This document shows positions 20,693 through 28,357 of a stretch of 64,000 nucleotides of DNA, piece by piece; position 1 is the first letter of the stretch, and each line of letters begins with the position of its first letter. A program made the translations under genes and the position numbers. Location of the stretch: NCBI RefSeq assembly GCF_024347335.1, contig NZ_AP025463.1, positions 3,556,061-3,620,060 of the forward strand, in the 5' to 3' direction. The stretch comes from Vibrio celticus. Lineage in GTDB: Bacteria > Pseudomonadota > Gammaproteobacteria > Enterobacterales > Vibrionaceae. The notes under the pieces were generated by a model. The model made no database searches, had not been told where the DNA came from, and was given only the letters and a program-made list of their open reading frames with translations.

Positions 20693-21973
20693 ATGAATGT
20701 TCGCGCTGCTGCTGCAAATGTCCTATTCCAAGTTGTCGATAAAGGCCACTCTCTTTCACACGCTCTCCCTGCGGCTCAAAAAACGATCCGTCCACGAGAC
20801 CATGCTCTACTGCAAGAGATTTGCTACGGCGCACTTCGTTACCTGCCTCGTTTAGAGTCAATCGCTAACGAACTGATGGAAAACCCGCTTAAAGGTAAAA
20901 AGCGTGTATTCCACCACCTAATCTTGGTGGGCATTTACCAACTAAGCTTCATGCGTATCCCTTCGCATGCCGCGGTTGCTGAAACGGTTGAGGGTACTAA
21001 AACACTGCGTGGTCCAAGCCTGAGTGGTTTGATCAACGCTGTGCTACGTAGCTACCTACGTGACCAAGAAGAACTAGACGAGAAAGCCGTTAGCCACAAT
21101 GCAGGCAAATACGGACACCCAAGTTGGATTCTAAAAATGCTTCAAGAGAGCTACCCAGATCAATGGGAGCAACTAGTTGAAGCAAACAACAGCAAGGCAC
21201 CAATGTGGCTGCGCGTTAACCGCCAACACCACACTCGTGACGAGTATGTTGAACTGCTTAAAAACGAAAACATTGAATACACATTGCACCCTGAAGCAGC
21301 CGATGCCATAAAATTAGCTGCACCTTGTGATGTTACTTTGCTTCCTGGCTTCGACAGAGGTTGGGTATCAGTGCAAGACGCTGCCGCTCAGCTTTCGGTT
21401 GATTACCTAACACCAAAAGATGGTGAGCTGATCTTAGATTGTTGTGCTGCACCAGGTGGTAAAACGGCACACATTCTTGAGCACACTCAAGACACTGAAG
21501 TGGTTGCGATTGACTGCGACATTAAACGTCTAGACCGCGTTTACGATAACCTCGAGCGCCTACAACTGCGTGCCGACGTAATTTGTGGTGATGCTCGCTA
21601 CCCAGAAGAGTGGTGGATGGGTGATAAGTTCGACCGTATCCTACTTGATGCACCTTGTTCAGCGACAGGCGTAATTCGTCGTCACCCTGACATCAAGTGG
21701 CTACGTCGTGCATCTGACATTGATGCGCTGGCTGAACTACAAAGCGAGATTATGGATGCAATGTGGCGTCAGCTGAAAGAAGGCGGCACCATGGTTTATG
21801 CGACTTGTTCTATCACGCCGCAAGAAAACGTGCTGCAAGTGAAAGCATTCCTAGCACGTACAGAGAACGCAACGCTGGTTGGGTCTGATATCGAAAATCC
21901 GGGTCGTCAAATACTACCTGGAGAAGAAGATATGGATGGCTTCTACTACGCAGTTCTAGTAAAACAGGCATAA
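20693..21973 (+). CDS. rsmB: 16S rRNA m5C967 methyltransferase RsmB
   Basis: Methylates C967 of 16S rRNA with SAM. The 426 residues have an N-terminal NusB-like RNA-binding domain (1-140) and a C-terminal Rossmann methyltransferase. Motifs are the SAM loop DCCAAPGGKTAHILE, the DAPCSATG motif IV cysteine region, and the catalytic cysteine in VYATCSITPQEN. The start MNVRAAAANVLF fits the family better than an ATG 30 bases upstream, which would follow a small hairpin (20644-20662). It is third gene of def-fmt-rsmB. Confidence 0.94.
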   Translation: MNVRAAAANVLFQVVDKGHSLSHALPAAQKTIRPRDHALLQEICYGALRYLPRLESIANELMENPLKGKKRVFHHLILVGIYQLSFMRIPSHAAVAETVEGTKTLRGPSLSGLINAVLRSYLRDQEELDEKAVSHNAGKYGHPSWILKMLQESYPDQWEQLVEANNSKAPMWLRVNRQHHTRDEYVELLKNENIEYTLHPEAADAIKLAAPCDVTLLPGFDRGWVSVQDAAAQLSVDYLTPKDGELILDCCAAPGGKTAHILEHTQDTEVVAIDCDIKRLDRVYDNLERLQLRADVICGDARYPEEWWMGDKFDRILLDAPCSATGVIRRHPDIKWLRRASDIDALAELQSEIMDAMWRQLKEGGTMVYATCSITPQENVLQVKAFLARTENATLVGSDIENPGRQILPGEEDMDGFYYAVLVKQA

Positions 21974-21978
21974 CAACT

Positions 21979-22017
21979 AACAGCGGCTAAGAATTTATTT
22001 CTTAGCCGCTGTTTCTT
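21979..22017 (+). terminator. Intrinsic terminator of def-fmt-rsmB
   Basis: AACAGCGGCTAAGAA pairs with TTCTTAGCCGCTGTT around TTTAT and is followed by a T-rich tract. Confidence 0.82.
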
Positions 22018-22082
22018 TCTAGTGCATTATCAAAACAAAGTTAGATAACTAGAATTACAACGGTAAAGAAAAGAGAAAGGCT

Positions 22083-23459
22083 ATGAAGATCATTATCCTA
22101 GGTGCTGGACAAGTTGGCGGTACCCTTGCTGAAAACCTGGTTGGTGAAAACAACGACATCACCATTGTCGACCGTAACGCTGACCGACTTCGTGAACTTC
22201 AGGATAAGTACGACCTTAGGGTTGTAAACGGTTATGCCAGCCACCCAAACACACTACGTGAAGCGGGTGCGCAAGATGCCGACATGTTGGTTGCTGTAAC
22301 CAACATGGATGAAACCAACATGGCTGCGTGTCAGGTTGCTTTCTCTCTTTTCAATACGCCGAACCGAATTGCTCGTATTCGTTCTCCTCAATACCTAGAA
22401 GAGAAAGAAGCGCTATTCAAATCAGGTGCCATCCCAGTCGATCACCTGATAGCACCCGAAGAGCTAGTGACCAGCTACATCGAGCGCCTGATTCAATACC
22501 CAGGCGCACTGCAGGTTGTGAGCTTTGCTGAACAGAAGGTTAGCCTAGTAGCAGTAAAAGCCTACTATGGTGGTCCACTGGTTGGTAACGCACTGTCTGC
22601 TTTGCGTGAGCACATGCCGCACATTGATACCCGTGTTGCCGCTATTTTCCGTCAAGGTCGCCCTATTCGCCCACAGGGTACCACCATCATTGAAGCTGAT
22701 GATGAAGTGTTCTTTGTAGCGGCAAGTAACCACATCCGCTCAGTAATGAGTGAGCTACAACGCCTAGAGAAACCGTACCGCCGCATCATGATTGTCGGTG
22801 GTGGTAACATTGGTGCAAGCTTGGCAAAACGCCTTGAGCAGAGCTACAGCATCAAGCTTATTGAGCGCAGTTACACTCGTGCCGAGAAGCTGTCTGAAGA
22901 ATTAGAAAACACCATCGTATTCTGTGGTGATGCAGCCGACCAAGAGCTGCTGACCGAAGAGAACATCGATCAGGTGGACGTGTTCATTGCCCTAACCAAT
23001 GAAGATGAAACCAACATCATGTCTGCGATGCTGGCGAAGCGAATGGGTGCCAAGAAAGTAATGGTGCTGATTCAGCGTGGCGCTTACGTCGACCTTGTTC
23101 AGGGTGGTGTGATTGATATTGCTATCTCGCCACAACAAGCGACCATTTCTGCACTGCTTACTCACGTTCGTCGTGCTGATATTGTAAACGTATCATCTCT
23201 GCGTCGCGGCGCTGCTGAAGCGATCGAAGCGATTGCTCACGGTGACGAAACCACATCGAAAGTGGTTGGCCGAGCGATTGGCGACATCAAACTACCACCG
23301 GGCACCACTATTGGTGCGATTGTTCGCGGAGAAGAGGTGCTTATCGCGCACGATAGAACCGTGATCGAACAAGATGACCACGTAGTGATGTTCCTAGTGG
23401 ACAAGAAATACGTACCTGACGTTGAGTCTCTATTCCAACCGAGCCCGTTCTTCTTATAG
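22083..23459 (+). CDS. trkA: Trk potassium uptake regulatory protein TrkA
   Basis: Peripheral NAD-binding regulator that gates the TrkH channel. The 458 residues are a tandem duplication of two RCK units. Each begins with a Rossmann loop: IILGAGQVGGTLAENL at residue 3 and IMIVGGGNIGASLAKRL near 235. TrkA_C domains lie at about 145-225 and 375-455. It is followed 80 bases later by trkH, so channel and regulator are made together, unlike in E. coli where trkH is elsewhere. Confidence 0.96.
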   Translation: MKIIILGAGQVGGTLAENLVGENNDITIVDRNADRLRELQDKYDLRVVNGYASHPNTLREAGAQDADMLVAVTNMDETNMAACQVAFSLFNTPNRIARIRSPQYLEEKEALFKSGAIPVDHLIAPEELVTSYIERLIQYPGALQVVSFAEQKVSLVAVKAYYGGPLVGNALSALREHMPHIDTRVAAIFRQGRPIRPQGTTIIEADDEVFFVAASNHIRSVMSELQRLEKPYRRIMIVGGGNIGASLAKRLEQSYSIKLIERSYTRAEKLSEELENTIVFCGDAADQELLTEENIDQVDVFIALTNEDETNIMSAMLAKRMGAKKVMVLIQRGAYVDLVQGGVIDIAISPQQATISALLTHVRRADIVNVSSLRRGAAEAIEAIAHGDETTSKVVGRAIGDIKLPPGTTIGAIVRGEEVLIAHDRTVIEQDDHVVMFLVDKKYVPDVESLFQPSPFFL

Positions 23460-23539
23460 CCTTGTTCTCGTAAGCTTGTTCTCACAACCTTCTTCTTGTG
23501 AGAATGATGCTCCGGCTCAAAGCGATGGTCTATTAAGCT

Positions 23540-24985
23540 ATGGTCAACTTTCGTCCGATATTATTAGTGATAGGGTTAGTGTTATCAAAACTCGCCCTTT
23601 TCATGTACATCCCTACATTGGTTGCCTTTTTTACAGGCACCGGTGGCTTCCTCGAGTTTGGTCAGTCGGTAGTGATCACGCACATAGTGGCGTTCATCTG
23701 CTTGAGTTTAGGCCGTTCAGCTAAGTTCCGACTTGGGGTACGGGACATGTTCCTGATCACCTCTCTGGTATGGACGATTGCCAGTGCCTTTGCTGCACTG
23801 CCATTTGTCTTCATCAACCACATCAGCTTCACTGACGCTTACTTTGAAACCATGTCTGGTATCACCACGACTGGCTCAACTGTATTGAGCGGCTTAGACA
23901 GCATGGCACCAAGCATTCTGTTGTGGCGCTCTATACTGCAATGGTTAGGCGGCATCGGCTTCATCGTTATGGCGGTAGCGGTTCTGCCAATGCTTAACGT
24001 CGGTGGTATGCGCCTATTCCAAACCGAGTCCTCCGATTGGTCAGATAAAAGCAGCCCACGAGCGAAAACGGTCGCGAAGAACATCGTGGCGGTTTATCTG
24101 GTTCTGACTGGCTTGTGCATCATTAGCTATCTGTTTGCAGGCATGGGCATCTTTGATGCGATCAATCACGCCTTCACAACACTGTCGACGGGTGGTTACT
24201 CAACCTCAGATGGCTCAATGAACCACTTCTCTAACAGTGCTCACTGGGTGGGAACCCTGTTCATGTTCCTTGGTGGTCTGCCATTCTTACTGTTTGTTAG
24301 CGCACTGCGTGGTAGAAAGCTCTCAATCCTCTACAAAGACGCTCAAGTGAGAGGTTTCACGTATCTATTTTTGGTCACCAGTGCCGTAATATCGACATGG
24401 CTGGTGGTTAGGGATGACTACACCATCATGGATGCGATGCGTGTTTCGATGTTCAACATAGTGTCAGTCGTCACCACAACCGGTTTTGGCTTAGAAGACT
24501 TCACCGCGTGGGGCGCACTGCCAACCACCTTGTTTGCGTTTTTAATGATGGCGGGCGCGTGCTCGGGGTCAACCTCTGGCGGTATCAAAATCTTCCGCTT
24601 CCAGATCGCGATGACCATGCTTCATAAACAAATGATGAAGCTGATCCACCCATCGGGTGTCTTTGTTCAGCGCTATAACCAACGCCCAGTGAATGACGAC
24701 ATTGTGCGCTCACTGGTCGCATTTGGTTTGATGTTCTTTATTACGATTATCTTAATTGCAGGTGGCTTGAGTGCGATGGGACTTGATCCTGTGACCAGCA
24801 TATCTGGCGCTATCACAGCCGTTGCCAACGTTGGTCCTGGCATGGGCAGTGTGATCGGTCCAACCGGGAATTTTGCGCCGCTGCCAGACGCTGCAAAGTG
24901 GTTATTAAGCCTTGGTATGTTGATGGGAAGACTCGAGATACTGACGCTGATCGTTCTATTCTTCCCAGCCTTCTGGCGACGCTAA
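23540..24985 (+). CDS. trkH: Trk potassium channel/transporter subunit TrkH
   Basis: Inner-membrane K+ (or Na+)-uptake protein of 481 residues with four M1-P-M2 repeats. The selectivity-filter segments are visible in order: TTTGST near residue 110, STGGYST near 220, TTTGFG near 312 and NVGPGM near 433. Residues LVGGMR-type and the final GRLEILTLIVLF helix match TrkH. A 9-bp hairpin (23479-23504) lies in the 80-bp gap after trkA. The assignment to the TrkH branch rather than KtrB rests on length and the TrkA neighbour. Confidence 0.94.
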   Translation: MVNFRPILLVIGLVLSKLALFMYIPTLVAFFTGTGGFLEFGQSVVITHIVAFICLSLGRSAKFRLGVRDMFLITSLVWTIASAFAALPFVFINHISFTDAYFETMSGITTTGSTVLSGLDSMAPSILLWRSILQWLGGIGFIVMAVAVLPMLNVGGMRLFQTESSDWSDKSSPRAKTVAKNIVAVYLVLTGLCIISYLFAGMGIFDAINHAFTTLSTGGYSTSDGSMNHFSNSAHWVGTLFMFLGGLPFLLFVSALRGRKLSILYKDAQVRGFTYLFLVTSAVISTWLVVRDDYTIMDAMRVSMFNIVSVVTTTGFGLEDFTAWGALPTTLFAFLMMAGACSGSTSGGIKIFRFQIAMTMLHKQMMKLIHPSGVFVQRYNQRPVNDDIVRSLVAFGLMFFITIILIAGGLSAMGLDPVTSISGAITAVANVGPGMGSVIGPTGNFAPLPDAAKWLLSLGMLMGRLEILTLIVLFFPAFWRR

Positions 24986-25011
24986 TTGCACGAATATTTA
25001 AGGAAACAGAG

Positions 25012-25587
25012 ATGAAATCATACCTACTTATCGCAAGCGCACTGCTGAGCAGTTCAGCCTTCGCCGACCAAATGGTGACTCTACAAGATGGAAAACAAGT
25101 ACTGCTGAAAGACGACTTTACGTGGCAGTACGTGGCACAGAAACAAGCGGAAGAAGTAGCGACAACTTCAGAGATCGCCGTGCCTGTCGCAGCAGTACCC
25201 GTAGTCGCTGTCCCAGTTACGACGAACACGCGTGGCACTACGATTGTAGTGAATAGTAAAAAGCCAAGCTTACAGCTGTCTCAATCAGGAGTGGATGTTG
25301 TACTGGGTGCAAGTCGCTATGAAGGTGGTGAACTTATCATTCCGACAGCCATCACCAACCAAGGCACTCAAGCTGTCATTTTAGTATCACTTAACATCAG
25401 CGTATTTACTGCAGAGGGTACGTTGTTGGCAGAAGAAGAAGTTGCTGTATGGAAATCAATCAAACGTATGGCTGACACATACTTGCGACCAAAGACGGGT
25501 GAAGAAGGCAAGCTAATCAAGATCGACCTAGAACAACACCCTGAATATCAGATTAAAGCTGAGATTACTGAAGTACTGGCTCGCTAA
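25012..25587 (+). CDS. Exported DUF3157 family protein
   Basis: 191 residues with a clear signal peptide (MKSYLLIASALLSSSAFA, cleaved near residue 18). An SH3-like start (VTLQDGKQVLLKDDFTWQYV) is followed by a V/P/A-rich linker (55-72) and a beta-sandwich-like domain with NQGTQAVILVSLNISVF. It matches DUF3157, found mostly in Vibrionaceae; no function is known. The ATG at 25012 follows AAGGAAACAG. It lies 26 bases after trkH and may share its transcript. Its stop overlaps the trhA stop by 4 bp. Confidence 0.85.
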   Translation: MKSYLLIASALLSSSAFADQMVTLQDGKQVLLKDDFTWQYVAQKQAEEVATTSEIAVPVAAVPVVAVPVTTNTRGTTIVVNSKKPSLQLSQSGVDVVLGASRYEGGELIIPTAITNQGTQAVILVSLNISVFTAEGTLLAEEEVAVWKSIKRMADTYLRPKTGEEGKLIKIDLEQHPEYQIKAEITEVLAR

Positions 25588-26237
25588 ACCGGAGTCACGT
25601 ACAGATAGATAGCGAAGAAATGGCAAGCGCAACCCGCCAATACAAACAAGTGCCAGATTGCATGGTTGTAAGGGATGCGTTTTGCAACATAGAAAATCAC
25701 ACCCAGCGAATAGATCACCCCGCCAACCGCCAGCAACACCAAACCACCTATATCGATGTTCATCGCTAATTGATAAACAACAATCAAAGATAGCCAGCCC
25801 ATCGCTAAGTAAATGAACAGCGATAAGCGCTTGAATCGGTAAACGAAGGCAATCTTCATGATGATACCGACCAGCGCAATTCCCCAAATAACCGCCATCA
25901 AGCCCATCGCCAATGGGGTTCTTAAGCCAACCAATAAAAACGGCGTGTAGCTACCTGCGATCAGTAAATAAATCGCACAGTGATCGAGGGTTTTTAGTAA
26001 ACGCTTGGTTTTTTCTGTGGTGATCGAGTGATAAAGCGTGGAAGCAAGAAAGAGCAGGATAATGCTGCTGCCATAGATTGTCATACTGGCAACCGTCAAC
26101 ATGTCGGCTTGGTAATCAAACGCGCGAATCAGTAGCAAGATCAGACCAATAACGCCAAGCACGACGCCCAAGCCGTGGGTTATCGCATTAGCGCGTTCTT
26201 CGATGTCGCTGTATTCGCTAGCTGATGATGCAGACAT
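25584..26237 (-). CDS. trhA: Hemolysin III / PAQR family membrane protein TrhA (YqfA)
   Basis: 217-residue inner-membrane protein with seven predicted helices and the PAQR hallmarks: ERANAITHGLG near the N-terminus, STLYHSI after helix 2, and HLFVLAGCACHFFAI at the end, which place the Glu/His/Ser metal-site residues. Bacterial members are linked to membrane fluidity. The ATG at 26237 follows AGGATACTC, better than a TTG 27 bases upstream. A perfect 24-bp palindrome resembling a FabR operator lies 45 bp upstream. The hemolysin name is historical. Confidence 0.92.
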   Translation of the reverse strand: MSASSASEYSDIEERANAITHGLGVVLGVIGLILLLIRAFDYQADMLTVASMTIYGSSIILLFLASTLYHSITTEKTKRLLKTLDHCAIYLLIAGSYTPFLLVGLRTPLAMGLMAVIWGIALVGIIMKIAFVYRFKRLSLFIYLAMGWLSLIVVYQLAMNIDIGGLVLLAVGGVIYSLGVIFYVAKRIPYNHAIWHLFVLAGCACHFFAIYLYVTPV

Positions 26238-26282
26238 GAGTATCCTACTAGAGTAAATGTTCAATTGACCTAGTATTGCACA

Positions 26283-26306
26283 TTAAGCTTACACGTGTAA
26301 GCTTAA
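26283..26306. promoter_or_regulatory. Perfect 24-bp palindrome, candidate FabR operator for trhA
   Basis: The half site TTAAGCTTACAC is followed by its exact complement, so the centre reads TACACGTGTA. E. coli FabR (YijC) sites upstream of fabA, fabB and yqfA contain an AGCxTACACGTGTxxGCT-like core. Position, symmetry and the identity of the next gene all fit. Assignment to FabR is inferred. Confidence 0.6.
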
Positions 26307-26393
26307 ATTTTTATGACAGCTTTTATGACATCAATGACGCCTAAACAGTGTGATGAGGCTAGGCTCTCTAAAGCTAAAGAACCAAAAAGCGAA

Positions 26394-27185
26394 TTAAGAG
26401 GCGCTATCTAGATACTCAAGTACCATCTTGCCGGCTTCTTCTGGAGAGGTATCCAATGGCACACTCAATTGGCGCTGTAGCTGACCCACTCCCAATAAAC
26501 TCGCCAACATGCCTTTGGCACCGTCGCGATTGCGATCTATCTCAAACCAAAGCTTAAGCTCAGTTTCGTCACGATGGGCAACAACTTCAAGCTCACGCCA
26601 GCGGCCATGATAAGGACCCGTCGTCGGAACAAACTCAAACTCTTGTACAAATGGCAGTTCAAAGCCTTCTACCGCTTCACACTCCACTTGGCGAATGCGA
26701 AGCCCTTGAGCTTCAAGTTCGTTAAAAATACCATCGAGGAGTGCATCAGGACGAACCGTTAAGATGTCTTTATCCGATGGATCAATTGCCATCGCAATAT
26801 CCAACCCGGTTTCTAGCCACACCTTTGAATCACCAATCGTGACCGGTGTGTTCAGCGGGACATCAAACTCACATTCAAAATCACGGGTTTCACCCGGCTG
26901 AATAACAAAGGCATACGGCAGGCTCCACTTGGCCAACGAGTATGTCTGGTGCATTCGACGTGTTTGACCGCCCTCTTGCCTTTGCGAGTTCATGGTAACT
27001 TCTTTGACGTAACGACAGCACAAGTTGAGATCGATGTTGTCGATCTCTTGTGGCTGAGCGCCGCCATAGACATGCACAATAATGCTCGCCTTCTTACCTG
27101 GATAAAGCACTTCCTGTTGCAATACAGAATCCACCTTGGCAGATCCAATTCCAAAACTTGCTAACGTTTTCTTTAAGAACGACAT
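26394..27185 (-). CDS. Spo0M-like sporulation-control protein homologue (SpoOM family)
   Basis: 263 residues of the SpoOM family (arrestin-like beta-sandwich fold at about 5-130, then a second domain). Recognisable stretches are SFLKKTLASFGIGSAKVDS at the start, PGETRDFECEFDVPLNTPV, and GPYHGRWRELEVV. Gammaproteobacteria do not sporulate; the homologues are cytoplasmic and of unknown role, possibly stress related. The ATG at 27185 follows AGGAGG at five bases and is preferred to a GTG six bases upstream. It is divergent from the small unit at 27.4 kb. Confidence 0.85.
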   Translation of the reverse strand: MSFLKKTLASFGIGSAKVDSVLQQEVLYPGKKASIIVHVYGGAQPQEIDNIDLNLCCRYVKEVTMNSQRQEGGQTRRMHQTYSLAKWSLPYAFVIQPGETRDFECEFDVPLNTPVTIGDSKVWLETGLDIAMAIDPSDKDILTVRPDALLDGIFNELEAQGLRIRQVECEAVEGFELPFVQEFEFVPTTGPYHGRWRELEVVAHRDETELKLWFEIDRNRDGAKGMLASLLGVGQLQRQLSVPLDTSPEEAGKMVLEYLDSAS

Positions 27186-27300
27186 ATGCACCTCCTTTAA
27201 AGCATCATCTTAAGCCTGAAAGAGGTTCAAACTCAAATATACTGCTCACACTATTTTAGCTCTAATATCGTTTAATTATCACTCAGGCGTCGATCGATAA

Positions 27301-27342
27301 CTTAGATAGTGATAATCTAAGCCTTGATATGCATGCATATCA
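27301..27342. promoter_or_regulatory. Tandem inverted repeats in the Spo0M / small-ORF divergent region
   Basis: CTTAGAT-AGTGATA-ATCTAAG (27301-27321) is followed three bases later by the perfect 18-bp palindrome TGATATGCATGCATATCA (27325-27342). A GATAAT -10-like hexamer lies inside the first repeat. They look like operators over the promoter of the small unit; the regulator is not recognised. Confidence 0.5.
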
Positions 27343-27346
27343 TTAT

Positions 27347-27453
27347 CCTGATTTATTCTTCGGATTGGCGAAAGCCAGACGAGTGACGCTTCAAGCAATT
27401 GAGGTGGAGCTCATGGTAAATCAGGCCATTAGATTGGCAATGGATATGCCTGA
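27347..27453 (+). ncRNA. Candidate structured mRNA leader (three-way junction plus alternative stem)
   Basis: By eye the RNA can fold as P1 CCUGAUUUA (27347-27355) with UAAAUCAGG (27417-27425), 9 bp, closing two hairpins with GNRA loops: UUGGC-GAAA-GCCAG and CGCUUCAA-GCAA-UUGAGGUG. A further hairpin CCAUU/AAUGG (27426-27443) follows. UCAGGC in the P1 3' strand can instead pair with GCCUGA at 27448-27453, so two folds compete just before the downstream ORF. It does not fit a riboswitch class I know. No folding program was run. Confidence 0.4.
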
Positions 27454-27460
27454 CCGTTAG
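27413..27460 (+). CDS. Possible 15-codon leader ORF
   Basis: ATG preceded by GAGGTGGAG, encoding MVNQAIRLAMDMPDR and then TAG. It overlaps the competing stems of the leader and ends eight bases before the next ATG, so its translation could alter folding or be coupled to the downstream ORF. No homology is known to me; it may be chance. Confidence 0.3.
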   Translation: MVNQAIRLAMDMPDR

Positions 27461-27468
27461 GTAAATTA

Positions 27469-27636
27469 ATGCGCCCAACAGCTGTCAGGTTCTCGCACAC
27501 CAACCGTAGTGCGATGCGTCGTCGTAGTGGCTTTGTTGCTGCTCCAACGGCTAAGAAATTGGCTCCTACAATGACTCTAGTTGAGAAGACTGCTTTATTA
27601 GCACCGACTACAACGAAAGTGATTAAAGCCGCTTAA
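27469..27636 (+). CDS. Unrecognised basic small protein, 55 residues
   Basis: ATG at 27469 with TTAGGT upstream, open for 55 codons to TAA at 27634. The N-terminal third is arginine-rich (MRPTAVRFSHTNRSAMRRRS); the rest is rich in Ala, Thr, Lys and Leu with no membrane segment or cysteine. Codon use resembles the neighbouring genes. The stop is directly followed by a strong terminator, and a palindrome-bearing promoter region lies upstream, so it looks like a real independent unit. I do not recognise the family. An RNA- or DNA-binding role would fit the charge but is a guess. Confidence 0.5.
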   Translation: MRPTAVRFSHTNRSAMRRRSGFVAAPTAKKLAPTMTLVEKTALLAPTTTKVIKAA

Positions 27637-27637
27637 C

Positions 27638-27667
27638 AAAAAGCGCAGTTTTTACTGCGCTTTTTTC
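27638..27667 (+). terminator. Intrinsic terminator of the small unit
   Basis: AAAAAGCGCAGT pairs with ACTGCGCTTTTT around TTTT and ends in six T, one base after the stop codon of the 55-codon ORF. Confidence 0.88.
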
Positions 27668-27719
27668 TTGCCCGCTCCCTTCTTGAAATGTGTTTACACA
27701 TTGGTATTCCCTACCCGAT

Positions 27720-27756
27720 TTGATACCTTAGCCACAAATCATTATAAAATTTGTGG
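27720..27756 (+). promoter_or_regulatory. yihD promoter with overlapping inverted repeat
   Basis: TTGATA (27720-27725), 17-base spacer, TATAAA (27743-27748). An 8-bp inverted repeat CCACAAAT/ATTTGTGG (27732-27739, 27749-27756) is centred on the -10 box and may be an operator. Transcription should begin near 27755, leaving a leader of about 13 bases in which GGAG is the ribosome site. Confidence 0.6.
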
Positions 27757-27767
27757 AGAAATAAAGT

Positions 27768-28031
27768 ATGAAGTGTCACCGCATTGAAGAACTGCTTGAA
27801 CTGATGGAGCCTGAGTGGCAGAAAGATCAAGAGCTTAACCTATTAGAGTTCATCATTAAGCTATCAAAAGAAGCGGGCTACCAAGGCAAGCTTGAAGAAC
27901 TGACTGACGATGTTCTTATCTACCACCTAAAAATGCGTAACAGCGAAAAAGATGAAATGATCCCAGGCCTAAAAAAAGACCAAGAAGATGATTTCAAAAC
28001 CGCAATTCTAAAAGCACGTGGCCTTCTTTAG
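27768..28031 (+). CDS. yihD: DUF1040 family protein YihD
   Basis: 87 residues, all alpha, closely matching E. coli YihD (MKC start, LTDDxLIYHLKMR and PGLKKDxEDDFKTA). The function is unknown; in enterobacteria yihD lies before srkA-dsbA, as here, with ccoG inserted. It is followed by its own terminator. Confidence 0.92.
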   Translation: MKCHRIEELLELMEPEWQKDQELNLLEFIIKLSKEAGYQGKLEELTDDVLIYHLKMRNSEKDEMIPGLKKDQEDDFKTAILKARGLL

Positions 28032-28082
28032 TCGCCCGTTTGTTTAGAACTCAATTGCCGTATAGATAAAGCACTCAATTTT

Positions 28083-28109
28083 AAAAAGCGACCACCAGGT
28101 CGCTTTTTT
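28083..28109 (+). terminator. Intrinsic terminator of yihD
   Basis: AAAAGCGACC pairs with GGTCGCTTTT around ACCA, followed by TT. Confidence 0.85.
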
Positions 28110-28357
28110 GTTTCTGTTCGCTATTTTTTCGTCACAACTGTTATGACTTTTGTTGTTAAAGGTTGATAGCGTTAAAGAAATGAGAACAAGATTGTCGCTA
28201 TAATCGCCATCCATAAGAATCTTCTAAAATAATAAGAGTGAGTGCGATAACAACAAATGCACCAAGCTCAATTTCAACGGGTTCTCTAAACCATACTTTC
28301 AAGTAATGTCGTCATGCCCGATTTAACCGGGCAAACAAGCCACAAAAAGGATAATCC
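28110..28357 (+). promoter_or_regulatory. Upstream region of ccoG
   Basis: A 248-base gap with no gene. It holds a TATAAT (28199-28204) without a convincing -35 box, a TTGAT half-site of the FNR type at 28163, and a hairpin TGCCCG-N7-CGGGCA (28314-28332) 26 bases before the ccoG start. The signals are weak; only the hairpin is clear. Confidence 0.35.

Noticed and set aside
27325..27346. Fur box over the 27.3-kb palindrome
   Set aside because: Only about 12 of 19 positions agree with the Fur consensus, mostly in one half; not enough to claim iron control.
27347..27453. Known riboswitch (c-di-GMP GEMM, lysine, TPP, FMN, glycine) in the structured leader
   Set aside because: The conserved sequence blocks of these classes are absent; only a generic GNRA hairpin is shared.
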